DNA from: Candidatus Hebobacterum abditum
GTDB lineage: Bacteria; Armatimonadota; Hebobacteria; Hebobacterales; Hebobacteraceae
Direction: 5' to 3'
Length of the DNA: 64,000 nt
Assembly (NCBI GenBank): GCA_029821875.1
Contig: JALGXW010000024.1
Location: 1 to 64,000 of the forward strand
The position numbers and the translations under genes are program-made. Positions 25,680-34,159 of this stretch are shown in pieces. Positions within the stretch are counted from its first letter, which is position 1, and every line of letters begins with the position of its first letter. The notes under the pieces are model-generated. The model had not been told where the DNA came from. It ran no database searches and saw only the letters and a program-made list of their open reading frames with translations.

Positions 25680-26723
25680 ATGAGCAAGAAGGTTCGTCTC
25701 GGGATGATCGGCGCGGGGAACATCGGGCGCGCGCACGCGGAAGCGTGCCAGGAATGCACCGGCCTCCAGGTGACGGCCGTCTGCGATGTGGACGCGCAGC
25801 GCGCCAAGGCCCTCGCGAGAGAGTACGACATCCCCCACGTCTTCACTGGCTACAAGGACTTGCTGGCGGCGGATGTCGTTGACGCGGTATCGGTGTGCAC
25901 TCCCAACAACACGCACATGCCGATCACGCTGGCGGCCATCGCGTCCGACAAGGATGTGCTGTGCGAGAAGCCGATCGCGATGAACGCGCAGCAGGCCAGG
26001 CGCATGGTGGCGGCGGCTGAGAAGGCCGGCAGGATCCTGATGACGGCGCAGTCGGCCCGCTACACGCCGGCGGCGCGTTTCATAAAGAAGCTTGCCGATC
26101 GGGGGAAGTTCGGCGATATCTACTACGGAAAGGCGCTGTGGCTGCGTCGGGCCGGAATCCCAAAGGGGTGGTTCCAGGACGCGAAGCAATCGGCGGGCGG
26201 GCCGCTGATCGACCTCGGGGTCCACGCGGTGGACCTCATGTGGTGGCTGATGGGGCGTCCCAAGCCGGTCGCCGCCTTTGGCGTCACCTTCGACCACCTC
26301 GGGCGTAGCGGCCAGGGGATGGGGGACTGGGGCGTGGGCTGGAACCCCGGCAAGTTCACGGTGGAAGATATGGTGGGGGCTCTGATCCGCTTTGAGGACG
26401 GGCGCGCTCTCAGCCTCGACATCTCATGGGCGGCCCACACGGCCGATGTGTACTGGATGAGGATCTTCGGCACCAAGGGCGGCGCGCAGTTCATGCCTGA
26501 CACCACGGTCTACCATACAGACGGCAAGACGAAGCTCGACGTGGTCCCTCAGCTGGAGCGGTGGAACCAGTACGCGGCCGAGAACCAGCACTTCGTGGAC
26601 TGTGTTCGGCGCCGCGAGGAGCCGGCGTCTCCGGGGTCTCAGTCAGTGACTGTCATGGAGATGCTCGACGCGGTGGCGAAGGCGGCGCGCACCGGCAGGA
26701 TGGCGTTGATTCGAACGGGATAG
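25680..26723 (+). CDS. Gfo/Idh/MocA family oxidoreductase
   Basis: NAD(P)-dependent sugar or polyol dehydrogenase, 347 residues from ATG 25680 behind GGAGGG. Rossmann motif MIGAGNIGRAHAEAC at residue ~8, VCTPNNTHMPI, the family Lys motif CEKPIAMNAQQA at ~97, and SAGGPLIDLGVHAVDLMWWLMG at ~178. The C-terminal Gfo/Idh domain is complete. The substrate is not deducible; an iol-type set at 56-62 kb suggests cyclitols as one option. Confidence 0.9.
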   Translation: MSKKVRLGMIGAGNIGRAHAEACQECTGLQVTAVCDVDAQRAKALAREYDIPHVFTGYKDLLAADVVDAVSVCTPNNTHMPITLAAIASDKDVLCEKPIAMNAQQARRMVAAAEKAGRILMTAQSARYTPAARFIKKLADRGKFGDIYYGKALWLRRAGIPKGWFQDAKQSAGGPLIDLGVHAVDLMWWLMGRPKPVAAFGVTFDHLGRSGQGMGDWGVGWNPGKFTVEDMVGALIRFEDGRALSLDISWAAHTADVYWMRIFGTKGGAQFMPDTTVYHTDGKTKLDVVPQLERWNQYAAENQHFVDCVRRREEPASPGSQSVTVMEMLDAVAKAARTGRMALIRTG

Positions 26724-26736
26724 CTGGCGGAGGGAT

Positions 26737-26766
26737 TTGACGCCGGTTTGCTCCTTCAGGTATCAT
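26737..26766 (+). promoter_or_regulatory. Promoter for the HIT protein-cdaA-cdaR unit
   Basis: TTGACG (26737-26742) and TATCAT (26761-26766) with an 18-bp spacer. The start codon of the HIT gene lies 36 bp after the -10, with GGGGAGG as ribosome binding site. Confidence 0.7.
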
Positions 26767-26801
26767 GGCGGGGTGGGGGCTGGCCGCAGGGGAGGAACGC
26801 T

Positions 26802-27305
26802 GTGGAGCATCTGTGGGCGCCGTGGCGCATCCGCTATGTGAGCGCAGAGCAGCCAGAGGGTTGCATATTCTGCACCAAGCCCGCGGCCGGTGACGACGAA
26901 GCCAACCAGATCCTCCATCGCGGCGACTTCGTCTGCATCATGCTCAACGCCTACCCCTACAACACGGGGCACCTGATGATCGCCCCGTATCGTCACGTGG
27001 GGGAGCCGCTGGATCTAACGCCGCAGGAATCAAGCGAGCTCATGTACTGCGTCCGGATTGCGATGGAGATACTTCGTGCGAGTTTCGCGCCGGAGGGCTT
27101 CAACATCGGTATGAACGTGGGACAGGTCGCCGGCGCGGGCTATGCTGACCACCTACACGTGCATGTCGTCCCGCGGTGGACCGGCGACACCAATTTCATG
27201 GCCGTGGTTGCGGACACGCGTGTGGTACCGGAGGCGCTGGCTGACAGCTATGGGAAGCTGAAGGACGCTCTTGCCAAACGAGCCGAAGAAGAAAGTGAAC
27301 GATAG
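26802..27305 (+). CDS. HIT family nucleotide hydrolase/phosphorylase
   Basis: 167 residues from GTG 26802. Begins EHLWAPWRIRYVS, as in bacterial Ap4A-phosphorylase-like HIT proteins, with a zinc-ribbon-like CIFC near residue 24, NAYPYNTGHLMIAPYRH, and the catalytic histidine triad in DHLHVHVVPRW. Likely acts on dinucleoside polyphosphates or AMP-X compounds. Transcribed just ahead of the c-di-AMP genes, an interesting nucleotide-signalling neighbourhood though no functional link is proven. Confidence 0.9.
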   Translation: MEHLWAPWRIRYVSAEQPEGCIFCTKPAAGDDEANQILHRGDFVCIMLNAYPYNTGHLMIAPYRHVGEPLDLTPQESSELMYCVRIAMEILRASFAPEGFNIGMNVGQVAGAGYADHLHVHVVPRWTGDTNFMAVVADTRVVPEALADSYGKLKDALAKRAEEESER

Positions 27306-27332
27306 ACCCTCTTCCGCAGTCAGGAGCCGCAG

Positions 27333-28169
27333 ATGATGACCTGGCTCAAGACAGGCTGGCAGGTCGTCCAGGAGCACTTCGGCTTCGGCGCCATCTTCGA
27401 TATCGCGCTCGTCGCCATCAGTGTCTACTTCGTGCTCCGGCTGCTCCGCGGAACTCGGGCCGTCCAACTGCTGAAAGGCCTGGTCACCCTGGGCGCCCTG
27501 ATAGTCCTCACCCAGAGCCTGGGGCTCTTCACCCTGCACTGGATCTTGAAGCAAGCGCTCCTTCCAGGGGTCATCGCCCTCATCATACTGTTCCAGCCCG
27601 AACTGCGGCTGGCGCTGGAGCAAATCGGGCGGGGGCACATCTTCGGCGCGGGGCTGACCTCGATGCGTCAGGAGCAGATCACGCGGCTGGTCGACGAACT
27701 CGTGCTGAGCGCGCGGCAACTGTCGCGGGAGCGGATCGGCGCTCTCCTCGTAATCGAGCGGGAAGTCGGGCTGAACGATGTCATCCAGACGGGCCGGCGC
27801 CTCGACGCCGTGGCCTCGGCCGATCTGCTGCGGACCATCTTCTATCCCGGCACACCTCTTCACGACCTCGCTGCTGTGATCAGAGGGGACCGGCTGGTCG
27901 CTGCGGGCTGCTTGCTGCCGTTGACCGAGCGGCGGGATGTCCGCGGCCTGCTGGGCACTCGCCATCGAGCCGCTCTCGGCCTCGGCGAGACCACCGATGC
28001 CGCCATCGTGGTCGTCTCGGAAGAGACAGGGGCGATCTCGCTAGCCGTCGAGGGGCGGCTCTACAGCAACCTGACGGCCGACGTGCTCAAGCAGCGACTT
28101 CTCGGTATTCTGACGCCAGCGCCGCGTGCGCCGCGCATCAGGCTGCGGAGGCGGAAGGATGCTGCATAG
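27333..28169 (+). CDS. cdaA: Diadenylate cyclase CdaA with variant active-site motif
   Basis: Membrane-bound DAC-domain enzyme making cyclic di-AMP from ATP. 278 residues: three N-terminal membrane helices (~18-38, 42-60, 64-85), a QPELRLALEQIGRG linker and the DAC domain from ~105. RHR is intact (LGTRHRAALG) and the ending VVVSEETGAISLA is standard. The metal/3'-OH motif normally reading DGA is DLA here (TPLHDLAAVIRG): the Asp is kept but Gly is replaced by Leu. cdaR overlaps its 3' end by 11 bp, the usual arrangement; glmM is not adjacent. Confidence 0.92.
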   Translation: MMTWLKTGWQVVQEHFGFGAIFDIALVAISVYFVLRLLRGTRAVQLLKGLVTLGALIVLTQSLGLFTLHWILKQALLPGVIALIILFQPELRLALEQIGRGHIFGAGLTSMRQEQITRLVDELVLSARQLSRERIGALLVIEREVGLNDVIQTGRRLDAVASADLLRTIFYPGTPLHDLAAVIRGDRLVAAGCLLPLTERRDVRGLLGTRHRAALGLGETTDAAIVVVSEETGAISLAVEGRLYSNLTADVLKQRLLGILTPAPRAPRIRLRRRKDAA

Positions 28170-29145
28170 AAACCTTCCACTTAAGGCGGGCTCCGTCTTG
28201 CTCGCCATATTCCTTTGGTTCTGGGTGATCGTCAACGAGCGAAACCCCATCCAGGCGAGGCCCGTGAAGACACGCATCCTGGCCACGGAGATCGAGCCTG
28301 GTCTGGCCCTGCAACAGGATCTCCCGCAGGCGGAGCTACAGCTCAGGGGCATGAGGCGTGACATGGCGGACGTGGCAGACGCCGTCGAGGCCACTGTCGT
28401 CTGCCGTGGGCTGGGGGAGGGAAGCCATCATCTGCCCGTGGCGGTGCGAGCGCCCGCGAATGTGACTGTAGTCAGCGTCGACCCGGATCGCGTCTCCGTC
28501 GTGCTCGAGGGAATCATCTCGGGCAGCCGGCCGGTCGAGCTGCGAAGAACCGGCGATCCGCCGGACGGCTATAAGCTTGTGGACGTGACGTACGAGCCCA
28601 CAACCGTTCAGGTATCCGGCTCCCGGAGCCGTGTCGACCGCGTGTCTCGGGTCCTGGCCACGCTTGACTTGGCGCGCGTCGTGCCGGGGGTCCCCCTCTC
28701 TCTGTCGGCGCAGCCGGTAGACAGCGCGGGGGCCGTCGTCGATGGGGTCACGGTTTCGCCGAGCAGCACCACTGTGACGGCCGACATGCTGCCGGTAGTC
28801 GTCTCTCAGACGCTGCCCGTGGTGGTCCGGACCGAGGGGACGCTCCCGGCCGACCTGGAGTTGGTTTCGGTACGGGTCGAGCCTCCGATGGTGACGGTGC
28901 TGCTGCCCGCGAGCCGCGTGGGCGAGGTGACTCACATCAACACCGAGAGACTCCCTCTCGGCGCCGTCCGCGCAACCTTCACACGGAACTTGAGGCTGGC
29001 TCTCCCCGAGGGCGTGAACCTGATAAGCGATCCCGAGGTAAGGGTCTCCGTGGAAGTTGTCGCCGCACCGACACGCGCCGGCGAGGCCGAGGGGGAGGAA
29101 GGCGCTCCGGCCGAGGAGCCGGGCCCCGGGCTAGCTGACGACTGA
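28159..29145 (+). CDS. cdaR: YbbR-domain protein CdaR, regulator of CdaA
   Basis: 328 residues from ATG 28159, the start being overlapped by cdaA. One N-terminal membrane anchor (LKAGSVLLAIFLWFWVIVNE) followed by repeated YbbR beta domains; the VELRRTGDPPDGYKLVDVTYEPTTVQVSGS segment is the clearest. CdaR controls diadenylate cyclase from the outer face of the membrane. The tail is acidic (EAEGEEGAPAEEPG). It runs convergently into metG with a 15-bp overlap of the stop regions. Confidence 0.92.
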   Translation: MLHRNLPLKAGSVLLAIFLWFWVIVNERNPIQARPVKTRILATEIEPGLALQQDLPQAELQLRGMRRDMADVADAVEATVVCRGLGEGSHHLPVAVRAPANVTVVSVDPDRVSVVLEGIISGSRPVELRRTGDPPDGYKLVDVTYEPTTVQVSGSRSRVDRVSRVLATLDLARVVPGVPLSLSAQPVDSAGAVVDGVTVSPSSTTVTADMLPVVVSQTLPVVVRTEGTLPADLELVSVRVEPPMVTVLLPASRVGEVTHINTERLPLGAVRATFTRNLRLALPEGVNLISDPEVRVSVEVVAAPTRAGEAEGEEGAPAEEPGPGLADD

Positions 29146-31086
29146 GCCCTTTGGGACCGGTCGGTCGGGCGCCACGATGGAAATGCTCTCATCGTCGCCT
29201 TCGACCCAGCCAGCGAGTATCATCCCCTCAGATCGGACGCCGCGAATCGTGGCCGGCTCCAGGTTGGCAACGACGACCACGCTCCTGCCCACGAGCTCCT
29301 CCGGCTTATAGGAAAGTGCGATGCCGGCCACCATCGTGCGCGTCTCATCGCCCACATCCACGCTGAGCTTCAGCAGCTTGTCCGCATTCGGCACTCGCTC
29401 CGCGCTGACGATCTCGCCTACGCGAAGATCGAGCTTCTGGAACTCCTTGAAGGAAATCATCACCTGCTCCTCTGTGGACCCCCGGCCTTTCGGAGCCGCC
29501 TGCTCGCCGGCCGAGACCGCCGGCTTCGCCGCCTCCAGCTGTGGGAACAGTGGCTTGGGCTGACCGGCCTCCGAGCCCCCGGGGAGCAAACCCCATTCGG
29601 ATGCCTGCTGCCAGCTGCGCTCCCACGCGCCCAGGCCGAGCTGGCGTTCTATCTCCGCCGCTGCATCCGGCATCACGGGCGCCACGAGGCAGGCGGCCAC
29701 GCGAATCGCCTCCGCTGCCGAGTAGAGCACTCGATCCAGAGCCTTCTCGTCGTCCGACTTCGCCAACGACCACGGCGCCTTCTGGTCGACATACCTGTTT
29801 GCGGCCCGGAGGAACTCCCAGGTCGCTTCCAGTCCTCCCCGGAAGTCGAGCGTGCTGACGGCTTTCTCCCAGCCACGGACTGCGGTCTTCGCCGCCTCGT
29901 GCAGTTCGGGCTCGGCCTCACTCGTCGCGGGAATGCGGCCCTGCCGGTATCGGTGGACCATGGGCAGCACGCGATGCAGGAGGTTCCCGAGATCGTTGGC
30001 CAGGTCGTCAGCATAGCGAACCAGCAGGGCCTCGCCCGTAAACTCGCCGTCCTGTCCGAAGGGCACCTGCCGGAGCATGTAGTAGCGGAGCGCGTCCACG
30101 GCTCTCGGACGCGAGCACCCCGTCTCTTCCATCAGCATGTCGAGCACCGGGCCGGGTCGCGGGACGGTCCCTCCCCGAGACTTGGAGATCTTCTCGCCTC
30201 CCTGGGTCCACCATCCGTGCGCGACTATCCGCGTCGGCAGCGACAGCCCTGCCGACATCAGCATGGCAGGCCAGAGGGTGGCATGGAAGCGCACGAAGAT
30301 GTCTTTGGCCATGACGTGCACGTCGGCGGGCCAGTAGCGCTCGAAGCGCTCGGCATCGGCCGGGTAGCCGGCACAGGTCAGGTAGTTGACGAGAGCGTCG
30401 GCCCAGACGTAGATGACGTGACCTTCGGAGTCGGGAATGCTGGCGGGCAGTGGTATCCCCCAGTCCGACTGGCGACTGATGCAGACGTCCCTCAGGCCGC
30501 CTCGGATGAAGTTGACCACCTCGTTCTTGCGAAACTCAGGGAGTAGCCAGCCGGGGTCCTTCTCTATCTGGTCGAGCAGGGCCCCCTCGTACTTGGACAA
30601 CCGAAAGAAGTGGGCCGGCTCGCTCATCCATTCGACCTTCTTGCCGCACTCTGGATTCGGACAGCGCCCCTCGATCAGCTCCTCTTCGCGGAAGTAGGTC
30701 TCATCAGAGACGCAGTACCATCCTTCATACTCGTCGAGGTACAGGTCGCCGCTTTCGTAGATGGTGTCAAAGAAAGCCTGCACGGCCTCTTGCTGACGGG
30801 GCTCGGTCGTGCGAATGAAGTCGTCGTAGCTGATGCCAAGCCCGCGCCATTCCTGGCGGAAGCGGTCGGCCATCTTATCGACGAAGCGCTTGGAATCGAT
30901 CCCCTGCGCCTCGGCCGCTCGGACGTTCTTCTCGGCGTTCTCGTCGGTGCCAGTCGTGAACAGGACATCGTCGCCGCGGAGCCGGTGGTAGCGGGCGAGC
31001 ACATCACAGGCGACGGTCGTGTAGGCATGGCCCACGGTCGGGATATCGTTGACGTAGTAGATCGGCGTGGTGACGTAGAACTTCAC
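29131..31086 (-). CDS. metG: Methionyl-tRNA synthetase
   Basis: Charges tRNA(Met), about 651 residues. VTTPIYYVNDIPTVGHAYT (HIGH-type) at the N-terminus, zinc-binding CPNPECGKK, GEKISKSRG (KMSKS-type), and a C-terminal EMAP/Trbp111-type tRNA-binding domain from ~545 (LDLRVGEIVSAERVPNADKLL). I chose GTG 31086 (VKFYVTTPIYY) because GGAG lies 9 nt before it; a GTG at 31113 gives nine extra residues with a poorer site. Convergent with cdaR. Confidence 0.95.
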   Translation of the reverse strand: MKFYVTTPIYYVNDIPTVGHAYTTVACDVLARYHRLRGDDVLFTTGTDENAEKNVRAAEAQGIDSKRFVDKMADRFRQEWRGLGISYDDFIRTTEPRQQEAVQAFFDTIYESGDLYLDEYEGWYCVSDETYFREEELIEGRCPNPECGKKVEWMSEPAHFFRLSKYEGALLDQIEKDPGWLLPEFRKNEVVNFIRGGLRDVCISRQSDWGIPLPASIPDSEGHVIYVWADALVNYLTCAGYPADAERFERYWPADVHVMAKDIFVRFHATLWPAMLMSAGLSLPTRIVAHGWWTQGGEKISKSRGGTVPRPGPVLDMLMEETGCSRPRAVDALRYYMLRQVPFGQDGEFTGEALLVRYADDLANDLGNLLHRVLPMVHRYRQGRIPATSEAEPELHEAAKTAVRGWEKAVSTLDFRGGLEATWEFLRAANRYVDQKAPWSLAKSDDEKALDRVLYSAAEAIRVAACLVAPVMPDAAAEIERQLGLGAWERSWQQASEWGLLPGGSEAGQPKPLFPQLEAAKPAVSAGEQAAPKGRGSTEEQVMISFKEFQKLDLRVGEIVSAERVPNADKLLKLSVDVGDETRTMVAGIALSYKPEELVGRSVVVVANLEPATIRGVRSEGMILAGWVEGDDESISIVAPDRPVPKGSVVS

Positions 31087-31191
31087 GCGCTTACGCTCCA
31101 AGCTGGAATGCACGCCATCGCCCCGCCGCAGCGCCGGGCGGGGCGGGCAATCGCCTTCTCGTTCAACGATCAGCGAGGCCGGAGTCCTGCG

Positions 31192-31419
31192 CTAGTGACA
31201 GGTGGCACAGTTGCCGGAGGTGCAGCTGCTGCAGCTCGAGCCGACGGCTGTCGCGCTCCCGCTCTCGGACTTGCTCCTAGCGCTGAAGATCGACATCAGC
31301 CGCCGCAGCTTGCCGCCGCCACACTCCGGGCATTTCAAGCCTCTGCCGTTGCTGCCTACACGGCAAAGGCGCTCGATCACGTTGTCGCAGTCGTTGCAGC
31401 GGAACTCGTAAAGGGGCAC
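31192..31419 (-). CDS. FmdB-type zinc ribbon protein
   Basis: 75 residues, GTG start with GGAGG 8 nt upstream. MPLYEFRCNDCDNVIERL...LKCPECGGGKLRRLMS is the FmdB/CxxC_CxxC_SSSS pattern with two Cys pairs. The C-terminus is Ser/Gly/Cys-rich (SSCSSCTSGNCATCH). Suggested roles in transcription or metal handling are unproven. It lies upstream of metG on the same strand. Confidence 0.85.
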   Translation of the reverse strand: MPLYEFRCNDCDNVIERLCRVGSNGRGLKCPECGGGKLRRLMSIFSARSKSESGSATAVGSSCSSCTSGNCATCH

Positions 31420-31524
31420 CGTGCGCGCCCTCCTGCTTGCACCATACCCACGGCCGACAAGTCACTATATCACCGCCTCGCCGCCGGTGTCAACGTGAGG
31501 GCCCCAGGAGCAAGTGCGGAGGGG

Positions 31525-31553
31525 TTGCGTGCGGGGACACGGGGGTGTATAAT
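31525..31553 (+). promoter_or_regulatory. Promoter of the rpsF-ssb-rpsR operon
   Basis: Consensus TATAAT at 31548-31553 with TTGCGT at 31525-31530, spacer 17 bp. This predicts a leader of roughly 100 nt before rpsF, long enough for structured control elements. Confidence 0.75.
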
Positions 31554-31571
31554 GCGGCTGGCTGTAGTGAA

Positions 31572-31657
31572 GGCGGCGGCCTCCTCGGGCCGCCTCTCTC
31601 TGGCCTTCCTGCTCCCAAGGGGAGCCGCACAAGACCATAGGAAGGAGGACCCCTCCT
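31572..31657 (+). promoter_or_regulatory. Structured rpsF leader with SD-sequestering hairpin
   Basis: Two hairpins: GGCGGC (31572-31577) pairing with GCCGCC (31589-31594), and AGGAGG (31643-31648) facing CCTCCT (31652-31657) over a 3-nt loop. The second buries the ribosome binding site directly before the proposed start. This fits translational feedback of the kind S6:S18 exerts on rpsF leaders in other bacteria, though the published S6:S18-binding motif was not identified here. Confidence 0.5.
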
Positions 31658-31948
31658 ATTCGCGACTACGAGATCATGTTCATCGTCGAGCCCACGCTCT
31701 CCGACGCGGACGTCGAGAACATCCAAGAGCGTCTCCGGGAGCTTGCCGTCGGCCGGGGCGCGGAGGTCAAGAAGATCGCTGTCTGGGAGCGAAGACGACT
31801 CGCCTATCCCATCAACGGCAGACGTGACGGCATCTACATGCTCGCGGATCTGCGGGCCGATCCCTCGACCGTGAAGGAGCTCGCGCAGCAGCTCTCCGTG
31901 GCGGAGAACGTGCTTCGGCATATGGTGATCCGGCTGGACGAGGATTAG
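31658..31948 (+). CDS. rpsF: 30S ribosomal protein S6 with probable ATT start codon
   Basis: S6 of the small ribosomal subunit. From ATT 31658 the protein has 96 residues beginning with the canonical RDYEIMFIVEPTL. GGAGG (31644-31648) sits 9 nt before ATT. The first in-frame ATG, at 31676, is 27 nt from that site and would remove the conserved DYEI strand. No ATG, GTG or TTG occurs in frame between the ribosome binding site and 31676. Remaining motifs (AVWERRRLAYPINGRRDGIYML, VLRHMVIR) are standard. First gene of rpsF-ssb-rpsR. Confidence 0.9.
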   Translation: MRDYEIMFIVEPTLSDADVENIQERLRELAVGRGAEVKKIAVWERRRLAYPINGRRDGIYMLADLRADPSTVKELAQQLSVAENVLRHMVIRLDED

Positions 31949-32036
31949 CGCCGCGGTCAAGCCGCTGACGGCGCCTATCCACAACGTGACGCCCGGGGGG
32001 CCGAGCTTCCCCGGGACACACTGAAAGGACAGCGTG

Positions 32037-32450
32037 ATGCTTAACCGAGTGGTCTTGATCGGCCGCCTGGTAGCAGACCCGGAGCTGCGCTATACCCCGA
32101 GCGGCGTTCCTGTGGCGAACTTCCGCATCGCCGTCGACCGGCGATTCACCAATGCAGCAGGGGAGAGAGAGACGGACTTCATCAACATCGTCGCGTGGCG
32201 CCAGAGCGCGGAGTTCGCCGCAAACTACCTCGGCAAGGGGCGCCTCGTGGCAGTCGACGGACGACTGCAGATTCGTCAGTGGACAACTCAGGACGGGCAG
32301 CGACGCCAGACGGCGGAGGTCGTGGCGGACTCGATACAGGGACTGGACCGGCCGCGGGAGGGCGGAGCTGCCGTCCCCGAGCAGGAGCGCGAGGCGCCCG
32401 CTGAAAGCGGCGGCGAGGAAGGTACTCCGGGCCCTTGGGAGGATGAGTGA
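32037..32450 (+). CDS. ssb: Single-stranded DNA-binding protein
   Basis: OB-fold SSB, 137 residues: LNRVVLIGRLVADPELRYTPSG, NFRIAVDRRF, ETDFINIVAWRQSAEFAANYL, RLVAVDGRLQIRQW and AEVVADSIQGL cover the DNA-binding domain (1-105). The tail is acidic but ends in GPWEDE, lacking the terminal DxPF-type tip that recruits partners in most bacterial SSBs. ATG 32037 is 7 nt after AAAGGA; a GTG one codon earlier is possible. Between rpsF and rpsR as usual. Confidence 0.94.
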   Translation: MLNRVVLIGRLVADPELRYTPSGVPVANFRIAVDRRFTNAAGERETDFINIVAWRQSAEFAANYLGKGRLVAVDGRLQIRQWTTQDGQRRQTAEVVADSIQGLDRPREGGAAVPEQEREAPAESGGEEGTPGPWEDE

Positions 32451-32501
32451 CGTCCCAGTGGCCGGGCCGAGTATCATGAATCTGAGAGGTGGATGACAGT
32501 T

Positions 32502-32906
32502 ATGTCTGAGATCGGCAACAGTGGTGGGGCTGTGGGCGATAGTGGCCCGAGAAGACAAGAGGGTGCACCAGTCGCCGGAGAAGGTGGACGAGAGCGGCCG
32601 CGCGACGGCGGCCAATACGGCGGAAGGCCAAGCAACCGAGGCAGAGACCGCGGCGATAGGGACTCGGGCGGTCGGCGCGGAGGAGGCCGGTTTCGCCGTC
32701 CGCGGCGCAAGGTTTGTGCCTTCTGCGTGGACAAGGTGACTCATATCGACTACAAGGACCACCAGCGACTGCGGGACTTCGTCTCAGACCGCGGCAAGAT
32801 CCTGAAGAGCAGGATGACGGGGACCTGTATGCGGCATCAGCGCAAGCTCGCGCTAGCCATCAAGAGGGCCAGACACGTGGCGCTGCTCCCGTTCGTGGCC
32901 GAGTAG
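32502..32906 (+). CDS. rpsR: 30S ribosomal protein S18 with RG-rich N-terminal extension
   Basis: 134 residues from ATG 32502, chosen because AGAGGTGG lies 9 nt upstream; ATG 32493 overlaps that site. The S18 core is the last ~70 residues: [54 protein letters not shown]. Cys-x2-Cys and Cys-x2-His suggest the zinc-ribbon-like form. The first ~64 residues are an Arg/Gly/Asp-rich low-complexity tail, much longer than usual. rplI, normally next, is missing. Confidence 0.93.
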   Translation: MSEIGNSGGAVGDSGPRRQEGAPVAGEGGRERPRDGGQYGGRPSNRGRDRGDRDSGGRRGGGRFRRPRRKVCAFCVDKVTHIDYKDHQRLRDFVSDRGKILKSRMTGTCMRHQRKLALAIKRARHVALLPFVAE

Positions 32907-32945
32907 TCCATATCCCATATCCAGGAAGAGGGAGGGAGCCGCGGG

Positions 32946-34076
32946 ATGTTCAGTGAGGCCAACCCCGGCGCGAGTCGCCGGGTCGATCTGGACGTGCCTG
33001 GCTCTTACGAGGGGTGGGACCCAAAGGGGATGCTCGGCTTCGCACGCGACTTCCCCGAGCAGGTCAAGGAGGCGGCGCAGATTGGGCGCGAGTTCGCGCC
33101 GCCCAAGGCTTTCCAGGGTGCAAGGAACGCCATCCTGTCCGGGATGGGCGGGTCGGCGGTGGCGGGGGACTTCCTGGCGCGGCTGTGCGAGCACCGGCTG
33201 GCGATGCCCTTCTTTGTCAACAGGAGCTACCACGTCCCGGCCTTCGTCGGCCGGGACACGCTCTTCGTTGCCTCGAGTCATTCCGGCGACACCGAGGAGA
33301 CCTTGGCGGCAGCCAGCACCGCTCTCCGCAGGGGCGCTCGAATCCTCTGCATAGCAACAGGTGGAAAGCTCCAGGAGTTCGCGGGGAGGCACCGTCGGCG
33401 CAACGTCGCCTTCCTGCAGATACCGCGGCATGACCCGGATATGCCGCCGCGTGCGGCGCTGGGCTATTCCCTGATCCCGCTCGTGCGCGTGTTCGAGGTC
33501 CTGGGCTTGTGCCACGGCGCCGGCCGACAAATCGGGGAGGCGATCTCTCTGTTAGAGCACCTGCGGGACCGCGTCCACGAAGGGGTGCCCTCCGACCACA
33601 ACAGGGCGAAGCAGTTGGCGAGCGCTCTCCTTGGGCGCATCCCATGGGTCCAGGGCACGGTCGGGATCATGGGCGCGGCCGCCTACAGATGGCGTACTCA
33701 GTTCAACGAGAACAGCAAGATGCTGGCCTACTCGAGCGAGTACCCGGAGCTCAACCATAATGAGGTCATCGGCTGGGAGAAGGCAGAGCAGTACCGAGAC
33801 GTCATAGAGGTGGTGATGCTCCGCAGCCCGAGCGACTACTGGAAGGTCCGCGCTCGAGTCGACATAACGAAGAGGAAGCTGATTTCCCCCAAAACGCGAG
33901 TGCATCTCGTCGAGGCCGAGGGAGGGTCGCCGCTGGCCCAGTTGCTGTGGACAGTCTACCTCGGCGACTGGGTGAGCCTCTACCTGGCCCTCCTCAATGG
34001 GGTCGACCCCGCCTCGATCGACTCCATCAATATCCTCAAGGCAGATCTCGCGACCATCCAGCGGCCCCGCCAATAG
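32946..34076 (+). CDS. Bifunctional phosphoglucose/phosphomannose isomerase
   Basis: Interconverts fructose 6-phosphate with glucose 6-phosphate and mannose 6-phosphate. 376 residues of the archaeal/actinobacterial PGI/PMI family: SIS-domain GMGGSAVAGDFLARL at ~60, SSHSGDTEET at ~110, QFNENSKMLAYSSEYPELNHNEVIGW at ~258 (Glu and His catalytic area) and a C-terminal LGDWVSLYLALLNGVDP. GGAGGGAG ribosome binding site. Follows rpsR by 39 bp. Confidence 0.9.
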   Translation: MFSEANPGASRRVDLDVPGSYEGWDPKGMLGFARDFPEQVKEAAQIGREFAPPKAFQGARNAILSGMGGSAVAGDFLARLCEHRLAMPFFVNRSYHVPAFVGRDTLFVASSHSGDTEETLAAASTALRRGARILCIATGGKLQEFAGRHRRRNVAFLQIPRHDPDMPPRAALGYSLIPLVRVFEVLGLCHGAGRQIGEAISLLEHLRDRVHEGVPSDHNRAKQLASALLGRIPWVQGTVGIMGAAAYRWRTQFNENSKMLAYSSEYPELNHNEVIGWEKAEQYRDVIEVVMLRSPSDYWKVRARVDITKRKLISPKTRVHLVEAEGGSPLAQLLWTVYLGDWVSLYLALLNGVDPASIDSINILKADLATIQRPRQ

Positions 34077-34159
34077 CGTCCGCGGCGAAATGTGGTATTG
34101 TGACACTGGCCGCGGGCCGGATCTCACGCGGAAACCTGGCCGGTCGTGGAGGGAAGCTC

